A stretch of DNA of 64,000 nt from Agrobacterium tumefaciens. GTDB taxonomy: Bacteria > Pseudomonadota > Alphaproteobacteria > Rhizobiales > Rhizobiaceae. The DNA lies in the NCBI RefSeq assembly GCF_000834635.1, contig NZ_JXQV01000011.1, forward strand, positions 159,711-223,710, read 5' to 3'. The position numbers and the translations under genes were made by a program. The notes beneath the pieces were generated by a model, which was not told where the DNA came from, did not search any database, and saw nothing but the letters and a program-made list of their open reading frames with translations. Positions 28,145 through 38,385 of the stretch are shown here, piece after piece. The stretch's first letter is position 1, and the number at the start of each line of letters is the position of its first letter.

Positions 28145-28801
28145 GTGAGCGGAGCACTGGCAAAATATCTGAAGGATTTCGGCGAGCCTGCGGCTGCCCC
28201 AACTCCAGCCCCGTCAACGAGTGCATTCGACTTCGATGCTCCAGTCTCTGACTTTCAGAGCGATTGGGCGGCTGAACCCGAAGATGTCGTTGATCTGGAC
28301 GAGGAAAAACGCAAGGCATTTGCCGAAGGCCAGGAAGCAGCCGGGCAGGAACAGCGCAAGATCCATGAGGAAGAAATCGAGGCATTGCGTGCCAGCCACG
28401 CCGATGAGCTCGAGGCAATGCGGAACAAATACGAAGACGAAATCGCAACGCATCTTGCCACATCGGTTACAACGATGAAGCAGGCCATTGCCGCAAATGT
28501 CGAGTCTGCATGTTTGCGCCTGTTCTCGGCGGTGATGGAGCGAGACCTCGCGCTGACGGCAGCTACTGGGATTTCAGCCGAAATTACGCGCGAGATCGAG
28601 GGTGGTTTTGCTGGCACGATCAAGATCACGGGCCCCGACCGCCTTCTGTCACGCGTTCGCGAGACGCTGGGCGATGTCGACAATCAGGTCGATTACGATG
28701 TGTCTGACGATATCGATATTAAAGTTCAAATGGATAATTCAATCTTGATGACAAGACTTTCGGAGTTTTTCCAGAATACTAGAGGTCTAGCCGATGAGTG
28801 A
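28145..28801 (+). CDS. FliH-like flagellar export/assembly protein
   Basis: A 218-residue acidic protein: a Pro/Ala-rich N-terminus (1-55), a long charged coiled coil (about 55-110, [20 protein letters not shown] onward), and a C-terminal domain containing [18 protein letters not shown], the layout of FliH/YscL-type ATPase stator proteins. FliH would hold the export ATPase FliI, which is not in this window. The start is GTG 28145 with GAGG 8 bases upstream. It overlaps motB by 8 bases and begins the motB-motC-fliK operon. Family assignment is moderate. Confidence 0.6.
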   Translation: MSGALAKYLKDFGEPAAAPTPAPSTSAFDFDAPVSDFQSDWAAEPEDVVDLDEEKRKAFAEGQEAAGQEQRKIHEEEIEALRASHADELEAMRNKYEDEIATHLATSVTTMKQAIAANVESACLRLFSAVMERDLALTAATGISAEITREIEGGFAGTIKITGPDRLLSRVRETLGDVDNQVDYDVSDDIDIKVQMDNSILMTRLSEFFQNTRGLADE

Positions 28802-30119
28802 AGGCGAAAATCACCATCACGGCAAGAACGAGATCATCATCGTCAAGCGTCACAAGGGCGGTCACGATGGTGCGCATGGTGGCGCCTGGAAAATCGCTTT
28901 CGCCGACTTCATGACCGCCATGATGGCCTTCTTCCTCGTTATGTGGCTGGTTAATGCCTCGAATGAGGAAACCAAAGCCTCGGTTGCCAGCTATTTCAAC
29001 CCCATCAAGCTGACGGATGAAAAGCCGGCTGACAGGGGCATGAAGCAGCCTGCAAAGACGGCCAAGGGCGAGCAGACGCAGCAGACCTCTGACACGAAAT
29101 CTGAAAAGCCGCAGGATGCCGCAGCCGCGGCCAGCGGTGAAGACATGACCTCCTCGTCTGGCGATAAGACAGCCTATTCGGAAGCCGCGTTGTTTGAAAA
29201 TCCCTATGCCGTTCTGGCCGAGATCGCCCAGGAAGTTGGCCAGCAGGCCAATGTGAGCGTGAAGGGTGAGGGCGGTGCCGGCGAATCCGGTCCATCCACA
29301 GGTGCTTCCGGCGGTGAGGCTTACCGCGATCCTTTCGATCCGGATTTCTGGAGCAAGCAGGTCGAAGTGCGCCCGGACCAGGGCGGCATGACGGTTCAGG
29401 ACACTGCTTTGCCTGAAAAGGCGCAGAAGAAGACGGATTCGAAACCCGTTGTCGCTTCGCAGGACCTTGCAAGTGTCATCGAGGATACCGGGCTTGCCGA
29501 TCCTCTGAAACCAGTCGATCCGAACGCCAAAAAGGTTGAACCGGCTGCGGATGATGAGATCGGCGAAGTCTCGACAGAGCCAAGCCCGCCAAAGGCTAAC
29601 GCCAAGCCACAGACAAAGCCTGCCACCCCCGCGCAGCCAAATCCTGCGACCGCAGCCGAGGCAAAAGCCGCCGACAAGCTGCGCGATGAGATTGCAAAGC
29701 AGCTTGGTGGCGTTGCGGGCAAGCTTGCCGAAGGCATCGTTGTGACGCCAGCCGAAGGTGGCACGCTCATCACGATCTCCGAAAAAGCCGATACGGCCAT
29801 GTTCAATGTTGGATCGGCGGTTCCGCAAAAGGATCTTGTTCTGGCCATGGAAAAGATCGGCTCGGTCTTGAGCAAGCAGAAGGGCGCTGTCGTCATTCGC
29901 GGCCATACGGATGCGCGTCCCTACAACAGCGGCGGAAAAGACAACTGGAGCCTTTCGATGGACCGCGCCCATGCCGCCTATTTCATGCTGTCTCGCGGTG
30001 GCCTTGACGAAACACGCATCAAGCAGCTGTCCGGCTTTGCCGACCGTCGCTTGCAAACCACGCAAGATCCGTTGGACGGTGCAAACCGTCGCATCGAAAT
30101 TTTGCTAGAGGATAGTTGA
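28794..30119 (+). CDS. motB: Flagellar stator protein MotB
   Basis: A 441-residue stator subunit. After a His-rich cytoplasmic N-terminus there is one membrane helix (about 36-56) containing the essential proton-binding Asp, D38 (AFADFM), a long low-complexity periplasmic linker typical of rhizobial MotB (about 70-290), and an OmpA-like peptidoglycan-binding domain near the C-terminus ([12 protein letters not shown], then ANRRIEILL). Its partner motA is missing from the window. Overlaps both neighbours by a few bases. Confidence 0.95.
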   Translation: MSEGENHHHGKNEIIIVKRHKGGHDGAHGGAWKIAFADFMTAMMAFFLVMWLVNASNEETKASVASYFNPIKLTDEKPADRGMKQPAKTAKGEQTQQTSDTKSEKPQDAAAAASGEDMTSSSGDKTAYSEAALFENPYAVLAEIAQEVGQQANVSVKGEGGAGESGPSTGASGGEAYRDPFDPDFWSKQVEVRPDQGGMTVQDTALPEKAQKKTDSKPVVASQDLASVIEDTGLADPLKPVDPNAKKVEPAADDEIGEVSTEPSPPKANAKPQTKPATPAQPNPATAAEAKAADKLRDEIAKQLGGVAGKLAEGIVVTPAEGGTLITISEKADTAMFNVGSAVPQKDLVLAMEKIGSVLSKQKGAVVIRGHTDARPYNSGGKDNWSLSMDRAHAAYFMLSRGGLDETRIKQLSGFADRRLQTTQDPLDGANRRIEILLEDS

Positions 30120-30127
30120 GGCAGCGG

Positions 30128-31369
30128 ATGATGAAAGCGACCCGCCTAGCTGTTCTGTTCGTTGGCATTCCGTGGCTGGCCAGTGCCGGTTACGGACATG
30201 CGCAGAGCGACTTGCCACCGGCCAAGATCCTGCGTTCCCTACAGTTCGTTCAGGACTCGGTGGTGATGGGTGATCACGCCGCACGTGAGATGCAGAAATA
30301 TCTTCTCGAGACCATGGACACAACGCTTCGCACCTCCGATGCGTCGGTCTTTGAAGATGAGCACAATGCAGATGCAGCGCTTGCCTATATCATGAGCGGC
30401 GGCAACCCGCAGACCCTGGAATATTTGGTGGCGCGAGACGTGCAGGGCAACTTCGATTCGCGTGTTATCAACGTGCTTCAGAAGTATTTCAACGGTCGTG
30501 GCCAGCAGGCTGAAAAGGTCATTGCCGATATTCTTCCTGAGTATCGCAATGGTGTCCTCGGACCGTACCTTATGCTGATTGCCGGTAACATAGCGGTCAA
30601 CAGGGACCCCGTGGCCTCACTCGTCTTTTTTGACGATGCGCGGTTGACTGCACCCGGTTCGATTATCGAGGAAGCGGCTCTTCGGCGGTCCATCATCGCG
30701 ACGATGCAAGCCAAGCAGCCGGACAAGACATTCGAATATATCCGTAAATACGCCGTTAGGTTCCTGCATTCACCCTACGCTTCACAATTTGCCGATCTCT
30801 TCGTCAATTTCATTGTCGAGAGCAATGGTGCCGTTACCCATGAGAAGATTGCCGAGATTGCGGAGTTGATGGACCCGGACCGCGCGGAAGAAATCTATCT
30901 TCGGATCGCGCGCCAGGCTTCGTTACGGGGCGAGACAAAACTGGCCAGCTTTGCCACAGAACAGGTCGCGGGGCTGACATCGCAGACCGGCGAGACCTCT
31001 CGCGCACCGCTGTCCAAGCTCTATTCCGGCCTGGCGGGTGTGCCGGGCCAAGATGTTCGCAGCGCCAGTGAAGCGCTGGCCAGCATACCAAACGAGGAAT
31101 TGTCGCCTCGCGATATCGCATTGCGCGATGCTGCAAAGACGATTGCCGAACAGATTGTGAGACAGCCTGCCGTCGCGACACCGCCACCCAGCGCCAGTGG
31201 CGCACCGGATGACCCGGAAAAAGCGGCTGAACCGGCTGCTGGCGACGCTACCGCACCTGCCGAGGCATCGGCGCAGGACGTAGCGGGAGCGCCTTTGAAC
31301 GAATTTTTCAACAAGAGCAGAGCTCGGCTGTCCGAGATCGACTCGTTGCTGGAGCAGGAGGAGAGATAG
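30128..31369 (+). CDS. motC: Periplasmic motility protein MotC
   Basis: A 413-residue secreted protein with a signal peptide (basic start, hydrophobic core, cleavage near GHAQ). Long helical, Pro-poor middle, then an Ala/Pro-rich stretch near 335-375. In rhizobia MotC binds the periplasmic part of MotB and is needed for flagellar rotation; MotE is its chaperone and is also in this window. ATG 30128 is chosen because GAGG lies about 6 bases upstream; a TTG at 30116 overlaps the motB stop but lacks one. Confidence 0.9.
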   Translation: MMKATRLAVLFVGIPWLASAGYGHAQSDLPPAKILRSLQFVQDSVVMGDHAAREMQKYLLETMDTTLRTSDASVFEDEHNADAALAYIMSGGNPQTLEYLVARDVQGNFDSRVINVLQKYFNGRGQQAEKVIADILPEYRNGVLGPYLMLIAGNIAVNRDPVASLVFFDDARLTAPGSIIEEAALRRSIIATMQAKQPDKTFEYIRKYAVRFLHSPYASQFADLFVNFIVESNGAVTHEKIAEIAELMDPDRAEEIYLRIARQASLRGETKLASFATEQVAGLTSQTGETSRAPLSKLYSGLAGVPGQDVRSASEALASIPNEELSPRDIALRDAAKTIAEQIVRQPAVATPPPSASGAPDDPEKAAEPAAGDATAPAEASAQDVAGAPLNEFFNKSRARLSEIDSLLEQEER

Positions 31370-31370
31370 C

Positions 31371-32837
31371 ATGAACGTTGCACAGGCTGTTATTCCGGGT
31401 ATGGCCGACTCCGTCAGCCAGTCTAACCGGCAGAATAAAGAAAGCGCGTCCAAGAGGGGAGGGACGGGTTTTTCCGATACGCTGGGATCGTTTGAAAAAA
31501 GCAAATCGCCACCGCAAAGCTCGTCTCCCGCACATCAAAGAACACCATCCACGGATACAAGCTCTGCCTCGGTAAACGAGGCCCCGGTCCAACCGGTCGT
31601 ATCCGAAGCGGCACGCGCGCCAGTCGCGGCGCCCGTTGCGGGAGCGCAGGCCCAAGTTTCCAACGCCAATCCTGTCGCGCCGCCTCCAATCGTCATCGAG
31701 CAGCCCGTGCTGCCTGTGCAGCAAGACCTAAGCCTGGAGACGGCGCTGGCCGCGACAGAGGCGGGCAAGCAGCCTGATGTTGCCAATGTCATCAAGCCTT
31801 TGAACGATGTCAATGTCGCGGCTCTTCCAGATAACGACCTTGCAGCGCTTGTGACGGCCCTGACCAATCTTGTCACATCCCCTGTCTCCGCAAAGACAGA
31901 TGAAGCGGGCGATAACGGGGAAGACGCAGGCGAGGGTGAGGTGGAGGCAGAGCCCCTTGAAGGCGCTGGCGACAATATGGATCTCCTGTCCCTGCTGTCC
32001 TCGACCACCATGCCGGTTAATCAGAACACCCCGCCGGAAGCACAAAATGCCATGGCCCAACAGGCACAACAGGGAGGCATATCCGGCACTGCCGCGGCTG
32101 ATCCGGGTCTTTCTGACAGCGCTGCGACTACATCGACGGTGGTCAGGCTGCAAAAGCAGGACGCACCGGGTGTCGATTTCCACATTGAAACCAGCGAAGA
32201 CGGTACCGCCACCCTGGATGTGTCAAAAGCATCAGGTGATGTCACCAATATCGTGCAGGTCGTGGAGAGCAGGCGTTTTGTCGGCATGGCGGCTGCCTCC
32301 AATGCGACTGCCATCAGCAGCGCTATGGCAGCTGATCCCGATTGGGCGGCCTCCATGGCAGGGCAGACCGGCAACGCTCCTATGATCTCCAGTACGGGGC
32401 AGGTTGTTCACGTGTTGAAGATCCAGATGAGCCCGGTTGAGCTTGGGCACGTGACCGCAGCGATGAAGCTGGTGGGCGACGAGCTCAGTGTGCAGCTCAC
32501 GGCCCATACGCTCAAGGGCTATAGCGAGCTGCAGAAAGACAGCTCCGAGATCATGGATGCCCTGAAGGCACAGGGTTTCAGCGTCGACCAGGTGACGGTG
32601 ACACTGGCCAGCAATGCAGACCGGCAGGATAGCGCCGCCGGCAACCGCCAGCCAAACGATGCAAGCCAGAATGGCGCGCAGCAGGGTCAGCGCGGCGATG
32701 GCGACAAATCGCAGGAACAGTTTTACCGGCAGCCAGGGCAACGCGGCCGTGAGGAGACCACTATCAATGAGAGCATTTTGCAGCCTGAGACTGCTGTTGG
32801 CGGCGTCGGCACTCGTCCTGACCACGTCTATCTGTGA
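31371..32837 (+). CDS. fliK: Flagellar hook-length regulator FliK (formerly MotD)
   Basis: A 488-residue protein. The long disordered Pro/Gln/Ala-rich N-terminal part (1-330) is the ruler, and the C-terminal FliK domain lies at about 345-415 (VLKIQMSPVELGHVTAAMKL, then HTLKGYSELQKD). Rhizobial MotD was reassigned as FliK on functional grounds. It measures hook length and switches export from hook to filament substrates. It starts 1 base after the motC stop and overlaps the next gene by 71 bases in another frame. Confidence 0.88.
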   Translation: MNVAQAVIPGMADSVSQSNRQNKESASKRGGTGFSDTLGSFEKSKSPPQSSSPAHQRTPSTDTSSASVNEAPVQPVVSEAARAPVAAPVAGAQAQVSNANPVAPPPIVIEQPVLPVQQDLSLETALAATEAGKQPDVANVIKPLNDVNVAALPDNDLAALVTALTNLVTSPVSAKTDEAGDNGEDAGEGEVEAEPLEGAGDNMDLLSLLSSTTMPVNQNTPPEAQNAMAQQAQQGGISGTAAADPGLSDSAATTSTVVRLQKQDAPGVDFHIETSEDGTATLDVSKASGDVTNIVQVVESRRFVGMAAASNATAISSAMAADPDWAASMAGQTGNAPMISSTGQVVHVLKIQMSPVELGHVTAAMKLVGDELSVQLTAHTLKGYSELQKDSSEIMDALKAQGFSVDQVTVTLASNADRQDSAAGNRQPNDASQNGAQQGQRGDGDKSQEQFYRQPGQRGREETTINESILQPETAVGGVGTRPDHVYL

Positions 32838-33348
32838 GGCCTCCCAGACAGCCTCTAAAGCAGATTGCGAACGCCAGATACAGGCCGCCGCAGGCCATTA
32901 TGGGATACCCGAAGGCATCCTCTACTCGGTCGGTTTGACGGAGACAGGCCGCAAGGGATCACTCAGCCCCTACGCCATCAACATTGAAGGCAAGGCCTAT
33001 TTTCCTGCCACCATGCCTGACGCTTACAAGCTGGTGGAGGATGCCAGACGCGGCGGCGCGAAGCTGATCGACATCGGCTGCATGCAGATTAACGTCCATT
33101 TCCACGGGGGTGAATTTGCCTCCGTTGCCGAAATGTTCGACCCCGCGAAGAACGTCGCCTATGCCGCGCAGTTCCTGAAAAGGCTTCACGACCGACACGA
33201 GACATGGACGATGGCGGTCGCGCGCTACCACGCTGGACCCAATAATGACCCCGCCCAACAGCGATATGTGTGCCGTGTCATCTCCAATCTGATCGCTACC
33301 GGCTATGGTCAGTGGACCGCCAATGCGAGAAATTTCTGCTTGAGTTGA
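32767..33348 (+). CDS. Secreted lytic transglycosylase, flagellum-associated
   Basis: A 193-residue secreted enzyme with a signal peptide (CSLRLLLAASALVLTTSICEA) and an SLT-type lysozyme-like fold: the catalytic Glu in VGLTETG, the IGCMQINVHFHG segment and the AVARYHAGP motif. It cleaves peptidoglycan, presumably opening the wall for the rod or for stator parts. ATG 32767 is preceded by GAGGAG about 10 bases upstream and lies inside the end of fliK. It closes the motB-motC-fliK operon; rem follows 278 bases later. Confidence 0.85.
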   Translation: MRAFCSLRLLLAASALVLTTSICEASQTASKADCERQIQAAAGHYGIPEGILYSVGLTETGRKGSLSPYAINIEGKAYFPATMPDAYKLVEDARRGGAKLIDIGCMQINVHFHGGEFASVAEMFDPAKNVAYAAQFLKRLHDRHETWTMAVARYHAGPNNDPAQQRYVCRVISNLIATGYGQWTANARNFCLS

Positions 33349-33519
33349 GCAATCAAAAGTTGCAATCAGGCTCCCAAAGGGCCCAAAAAACAAATGTGGC
33401 AGGATTAACCCAAAAAAGGCACGCAAGCACTAAGTGGCTTGACTCGCACTTTTCCCCCGAAAAAATATCCCAATTTTTCGTGAGGCCTACTAGATATAGA
33501 TCAAATCGGGACAATATGG

Positions 33520-33534
33520 TTAATCAATTATTAA
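33520..33534 (+). promoter_or_regulatory. Perfect CtrA-type box upstream of rem
   Basis: TTAA, seven bases, TTAA (33520-33523 and 33531-33534), 92 bases before the rem ATG. This is the full consensus for the alphaproteobacterial cell-cycle regulator CtrA. It is the only perfect copy I found in front of a gene in the window. Confidence 0.6.
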
Positions 33535-33626
33535 TTAATGCCTGTGCTTTTTTGTAGTTGTGAGAGATTCCCACGATTCGTACACCTCAGCTTGTAGATT
33601 GGCTACACTGATTCGGAGGCGGACGA

Positions 33627-34298
33627 ATGATCGTGGTAGTTGATGAGCGGAAGCTTGTTAAGGACGGCTATACAGCCCTGTTTGGGCGAGAGGGTATTCC
33701 CTCGACCGGGTTTGACCCGGTTGAATTTGGTGAGTGGGTAACCACAGCAGCGGACTCTGACGTCGCTGCAATCGAAGCTTTCCTGATCGGGCAAGCGGAG
33801 ATGACGCATGAATTGCCACGCGCGATCAGAGATCGCTCGCAGGCACCTGTGATCGCAGTCAGCGATCATCATTCGCTGGATGCGACGCTTGCTCTGTTTG
33901 ACTGTGGCGTGGACGATGTCGTTCGCAAGCCTGTTCATCCAAGAGAGATCCTGGCGCGTGCAGCTGCAATTCGTCGCCGCTTGTCGGTTCTGACGAATTT
34001 CACGGATGTTGGTCCGATCAGAGTGTTTTCGGATGGACGCGATCCCGAGGTCAACGGTGAGCTTTTCGCATTGCCGCGCCGCGAGCGTCGTATTCTGGAA
34101 TACTTAATCGCAAATCGCGGTCGTCGCGTTTCCAAGTCGCAGATCTTCAACGCGATCTATGGCATTTTCGACGAGGAAGTCGAAGAGAACGTCGTCGAGA
34201 GCCACATCAGCAAGTTGCGTAAGAAGCTTCGCAAGAAGCTCGGTTTCGACCCGATCGATTCCAAGAGATTTCTCGGTTACTGCATCGACTGGAGCTAA
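33627..34298 (+). CDS. rem: OmpR-type flagellar regulator Rem
   Basis: A 223-residue regulator with a receiver-like N-terminus (1-120) and a winged-helix DNA-binding C-terminus (about 130-223: [35 protein letters not shown]). Rem is the mid-level activator of flagellar genes during exponential growth in Sinorhizobium, itself controlled by VisN/VisR. The receiver is degenerate: the position of the phospho-acceptor Asp appears to be Glu (E50), so it should work without a sensor kinase. No kinase gene is adjacent. A CtrA-type box precedes it. Confidence 0.9.
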   Translation: MIVVVDERKLVKDGYTALFGREGIPSTGFDPVEFGEWVTTAADSDVAAIEAFLIGQAEMTHELPRAIRDRSQAPVIAVSDHHSLDATLALFDCGVDDVVRKPVHPREILARAAAIRRRLSVLTNFTDVGPIRVFSDGRDPEVNGELFALPRRERRILEYLIANRGRRVSKSQIFNAIYGIFDEEVEENVVESHISKLRKKLRKKLGFDPIDSKRFLGYCIDWS

Positions 34299-34365
34299 GC
34301 AGGTTCACCCCCGGAGATCCTTGAAAAAGGTATTTGGAGAAAACACATGCAAGCCTATCCCTGAC

Positions 34366-34399
34366 ACGCCGTGGGTCTATCCAGCCCGCGGCGTTTTTT
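34366..34399 (+). terminator. Terminator after rem
   Basis: ACGCCGTGGG/CCCGCGGCGT, a 10-bp stem with one G-U pair, followed by TTTTTT. Confidence 0.8.
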
Positions 34400-34533
34400 C
34401 GTTTCAGCCTTTTCAAAGGCTATATTCAATTTTCATCACATATCGATATCACAACGGCCGCTGCGCCAATTGGTTCCGCCTAATATCTTATTTTTTGAAT
34501 AACTTTTTCAACCAGCGGAAAAACAGACAGCTT

Positions 34534-34553
34534 CACGCAAGGCCCGCATCCTA
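34534..34553 (+). promoter_or_regulatory. Flagellar-type motif CRCGCAAG-N9-MTA upstream of flgE
   Basis: CACGCAAG, nine bases, CTA, 31 bases before the flgE ATG. The short distance suggests the CTA box is close to a -10 position. Confidence 0.6.
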
Positions 34554-34584
34554 ACGTCGAGACAGTTAAAGCAGAGGATTCGAG

Positions 34585-35853
34585 ATGAGCCTTTTTGGAA
34601 CGATGAAAACCGCCGTATCCGGCATGGGTGCCCAGGCAAACAAGCTCGGCACAGTCGGCGACAACATCGCTAATTCCAGCACCACCGGTTACAAAAGCGC
34701 CTCGACAGCTTTTTCTTCGCTTGTCCTTTCTTCAGCCGGGGGCAACTACAATTCCGGTGGCGTTGATACCAAAGTAAAATATTCGATTTCCCAGCAGGGC
34801 GCGGCTGTTGGAACGCAATCTTCGACGGACCTTGCCATCAACGGTGACGGATTTTTCGTCGTGCAGGACACGGCAGGCAACGTCTTCCTGACGCGCTCCG
34901 GCTCGTTTACGGCAAATGACGAAGGCAACCTTGTCAATGATGCGGGCTTCACGCTCCTCGGTTACGAGTATACCGGCACAACACCAACGACCGTGATCAA
35001 CAGCTACGATGGTCTTGTGCCTGTCAACGTTTCAGCCAACGGCATGACGGCGACGGAATCCACGCTGGGTTCCATTACGGGTAACCTCAGCTCGTCCGCG
35101 CCAATTGTGGATCCTGCCAACCTCCCAGGCAATCAGAACGCGACGGTGGTCGTGGATCAAAAGGGTACGCTTAAAACGTCCGTGACTGGCTACGACACGC
35201 TCGGCAAGGCAATCAAATACGATTTCTATTTCGCCAAGTCGGCAGACAACCAGTGGGAAGTGGCCGTTTATGACGCTGCATATGCTTCCGCGGATGGTTC
35301 GTTCCCTTATTCGCAGCCCTCTGTTGCGTCTGATACCATGGTATTTGATCCTACAACCAAGACCTTTGATGTCACCAGCTTGAATATTTCTGACCCAAAC
35401 AATGGCACAGATATTGTGATTGATCTGTCTGGTATGACGCAGTTGTCAGCAGCCGGTTCGACCATTGAAGAGGGCGGGATCAACGGCAATACTGCAGAGC
35501 AGGTACAGTCCATCTCGGTTAACTCTGACGGTACTGTCTATGCAACTTACGCAAAATCAGCAGCTCGGCCGCTCTATCGCGTTCCTCTTGCTGACGTAGC
35601 AAGCCCTGACAACCTTTCTGTCCTGTCTGGAAACGTATTCCAGCCGAGTGCGGAATCCGGCGTCGTGACGCTCGGCTTTGCGGGTCAGACCGGGTTTGGC
35701 TCCATCAACTCCAAGCAGCTGGAATCGTCCAACGTCGACATCGCGACTGAACTGACAGAAATGATCCAGGCGCAGCGCAGCTACACGGCCAATTCCAAAG
35801 TCTTCCAGACCGGTTCCGATCTGATGGACGTTCTCATCAATCTGGTACGGTAA
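34585..35853 (+). CDS. flgE: Flagellar hook protein FlgE
   Basis: A 422-residue hook subunit. The N-terminal rod/hook signature (GMGAQANKLGTVGDNIANSS) and the C-terminal one (SNVDIATELTEMIQAQRSYT) are present, with the hook domains between. It is exported and polymerised into the hook. ATG 34585 follows AGAGGA by a normal distance. It begins a long operon, flgE-flgK-flgL-flaF-flbT-flgD-fliQ. Confidence 0.96.
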   Translation: MSLFGTMKTAVSGMGAQANKLGTVGDNIANSSTTGYKSASTAFSSLVLSSAGGNYNSGGVDTKVKYSISQQGAAVGTQSSTDLAINGDGFFVVQDTAGNVFLTRSGSFTANDEGNLVNDAGFTLLGYEYTGTTPTTVINSYDGLVPVNVSANGMTATESTLGSITGNLSSSAPIVDPANLPGNQNATVVVDQKGTLKTSVTGYDTLGKAIKYDFYFAKSADNQWEVAVYDAAYASADGSFPYSQPSVASDTMVFDPTTKTFDVTSLNISDPNNGTDIVIDLSGMTQLSAAGSTIEEGGINGNTAEQVQSISVNSDGTVYATYAKSAARPLYRVPLADVASPDNLSVLSGNVFQPSAESGVVTLGFAGQTGFGSINSKQLESSNVDIATELTEMIQAQRSYTANSKVFQTGSDLMDVLINLVR

Positions 35854-35872
35854 CGCTTTAAAGGACGAGTGA

Positions 35873-37315
35873 ATGTCTCTGGGATCGGCGCTTAATACGA
35901 CAAAGGCAACTCTGAGTAACACTGCTATTCAGACGGGTGTCGTTTCGAATAACATTTCGAACGCCAGCACTGCGGATTACAATCGCCGTACGGCGATCAC
36001 GACCACGAATGCGTCCACAGGCGCAATCACGGTCAAGATCGAGCGTACCGAAGACACCGCGCTTTTGAAGCAGACGCTGACGGCAACCTCCGACGATGCC
36101 GGCAAGCAGACATTCCTCGATGGCATGAATTCGCTGAGCGTCCTTTTGGGTGGCGAAGAATACACGGCAGCGCCTTCCACCTATCTCTCCGCACTGCAGG
36201 AAGCCATGCAGACCTACGCTGCGTCACCCGGTGACGTGACTCTGGCATCGGCCGCCATCAGTGCCGCAGGCGACGTGGCCAGCTCTCTGAACACCTCTAC
36301 CGAGGCTGTTCAGCAGTTGAGAGCGGACGCCGATAGCAAGATCGACACGACGATCCAGAAGCTCAACCAGCTTCTGGCTGATTTCGAGCAGGCTAACAAT
36401 GCGGTCAGTTCCGCAACGGCGGCAGGCGGGGACCCGAACAATGCGCTTGACCAGCGCGAAGGTCTTCTCAAGCAGATTTCCAGCATTGTCGGCATTTCCA
36501 CCACCACGCGTTCCAACAACGACATGGTGATCTATACCTCTGACGGCACGACGCTGTTTGAAACGACAGCGCGCAAAGTCTCGTTCGACCCTCAAGCGGC
36601 CTATGACGCCAGCTCGACCGGCGCCGGCATCTATATCGATGGCGTGTCGATCAAGACGAGCGCTGGCAGCAACACCAATGCCAAGGGCAGCCTTCCGGCA
36701 CTTTTGCAATTGCGCGATGAGGTCTACCCGACCTACCAGGCGCAGCTCGATGAAATCGCACGCACGGTCATCGGAGCCTTTGCGGAAGTCGACGCTGGTG
36801 GCGATGCCCTCGCCGGACTGTTCACCACCAAGGATGGCTCCACCGTCGACTTCGAGACGGCTGAACTGGTGCCTGGCCTGGCTGGTCTGATCACCGTTTC
36901 AGCAGATGCGACCGCGTCGCCGATCAAGCTGCGTGACGGCAACATTGCCGGGGATACGCCAAATGTGGACGGCTCCTCCGGTTATTCCGATCTGCTGTAC
37001 AAATATGCAGCAGCGTTGAACACACAGGTCGAGTTCGACCCGAATGCAGGCATCTCGACCAAAGTGACGCTGCTCAGCTTCGCCTCGGACTCGATCGGGT
37101 TCGTGGAAGAGTATCGCAGCAATGCGACGACGGCTGCGGAAAGCACATCGGCAATGTTGAACAAGTCAACAGAGGCCTACTCCAACTCGACAGGTGTCAA
37201 TCTGGATGAAGAACTCATCCAGATGTTGGATATCGAGCAGTCCTATAAAGCTGCGGCAAAACTCATGTCGACCATTGATGACCTTTTGAAGACGCTGATG
37301 GAGGCCGCAGGCTAA
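35873..37315 (+). CDS. flgK: Hook-filament junction protein FlgK (HAP1)
   Basis: A 480-residue hook-associated protein joining hook to filament. The N-terminus (GVVSNNISNASTADYNRRT) and C-terminus (LDEELIQMLDIEQSYKAAAK) carry the family's conserved helices. It starts 19 bases after flgE and ends one base before flgL. Confidence 0.94.
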   Translation: MSLGSALNTTKATLSNTAIQTGVVSNNISNASTADYNRRTAITTTNASTGAITVKIERTEDTALLKQTLTATSDDAGKQTFLDGMNSLSVLLGGEEYTAAPSTYLSALQEAMQTYAASPGDVTLASAAISAAGDVASSLNTSTEAVQQLRADADSKIDTTIQKLNQLLADFEQANNAVSSATAAGGDPNNALDQREGLLKQISSIVGISTTTRSNNDMVIYTSDGTTLFETTARKVSFDPQAAYDASSTGAGIYIDGVSIKTSAGSNTNAKGSLPALLQLRDEVYPTYQAQLDEIARTVIGAFAEVDAGGDALAGLFTTKDGSTVDFETAELVPGLAGLITVSADATASPIKLRDGNIAGDTPNVDGSSGYSDLLYKYAAALNTQVEFDPNAGISTKVTLLSFASDSIGFVEEYRSNATTAAESTSAMLNKSTEAYSNSTGVNLDEELIQMLDIEQSYKAAAKLMSTIDDLLKTLMEAAG

Positions 37316-37316
37316 T

Positions 37317-38330
37317 ATGAAAACGACCCCAATCTCATCCCTTTCCATCACCAATGCCATGCAGCTGACTGTCGCGACCGCGCAGACGGAAATCACGAAG
37401 TTGCAGACCGAAGCTGTGACCGGCACCTATGCCGATGTGGGCCTGGAACTTGGAACGCGCACATCGACGAGTGTGGATTACAATCGCGAAAGCAGCCGCC
37501 TCCAGTCCATCATGGATGCAAATTCCATTGCCGAGCAGCGCATGGACGCCTCTCAGCTGGCCATGGAAAACATGTCTGCTTCGGCCCAGAGCCTTCTGAA
37601 CTCGACGATTGCACTCAGCGGCAATACCGATGCCAGCAGCTTAAGCGTTGCTCAGACGACGGCCATGTCGACGCTTGAAAATTTCGTCAGCTACTCCAAC
37701 ACGGCTGTGAATGGCGAGTTCCTGTTCTCCGGCATCAACACAGATGTCCAGACGCTGAGCGATACGTTCGTCGCGGATTTCACGAAGGACTTCAAGGATG
37801 CCTTCGATCTGCAGTTTCCCGACCCGTCTGCGGTGACGGCTGACGATATGAAGACCTTCCTGACCGATTATCAGGACAATCTCGACTGGTCGTCCTGGAC
37901 AGGCGCATCCGAAGCCACGATGAGCAGCCGCATTAGTACTTCGGAAACCGTATCTACATCCACGACGGCCAACTCCGATGGTTTTAAAAACCTTGTTCTT
38001 GCAAGTGTGATATCGTCACAACTGGTAAATACCGGATTGAACGCGAGTGCGCTGGCTGTTGTCAACAGCACCACAACCAGCCTGGCCGGATCGGCAATTT
38101 CCGGCATCGATACCCAGCGCTCAAAGATCGGACTTTCCCAGGAACGTGTGGAAAAGGCGAATACCTACATGAGCGCCCAGAAGACCATCATCGATACGCA
38201 GCTCACCAACCTCATTGGCGTTGACACGTACGAAGCTTCCACGCGCCTCACAACCCTTTTGAACCAGGTCGAGACTTCCTACTCGATCACTTCGAAAATC
38301 CAGGGCCTGAGCCTGGTGAACTATCTCTGA
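37317..38330 (+). CDS. flgL: Hook-filament junction protein FlgL (HAP3)
   Basis: A 337-residue flagellin-like junction protein. The N-terminal helices (ITNAMQLTVATAQTEITKLQ) and the C-terminal stretch (DTYEASTRLTTLLNQVETSY) fit FlgL. It is the last junction layer below the filament. Its start abuts the flgK stop. Confidence 0.92.
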   Translation: MKTTPISSLSITNAMQLTVATAQTEITKLQTEAVTGTYADVGLELGTRTSTSVDYNRESSRLQSIMDANSIAEQRMDASQLAMENMSASAQSLLNSTIALSGNTDASSLSVAQTTAMSTLENFVSYSNTAVNGEFLFSGINTDVQTLSDTFVADFTKDFKDAFDLQFPDPSAVTADDMKTFLTDYQDNLDWSSWTGASEATMSSRISTSETVSTSTTANSDGFKNLVLASVISSQLVNTGLNASALAVVNSTTTSLAGSAISGIDTQRSKIGLSQERVEKANTYMSAQKTIIDTQLTNLIGVDTYEASTRLTTLLNQVETSYSITSKIQGLSLVNYL

Positions 38331-38385
38331 CGAAAACAGAAAACGCCTATGACGGGTGCCGGTTGAGACCATGAAGGAAAGATGA

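Noticed and set aside
33270..33557. 95-codon open frame overlapping the transglycosylase end and the rem promoter region
   Set aside because: It has no ribosome-binding site, overlaps a real gene in another frame, and shows no recognisable composition or motif.
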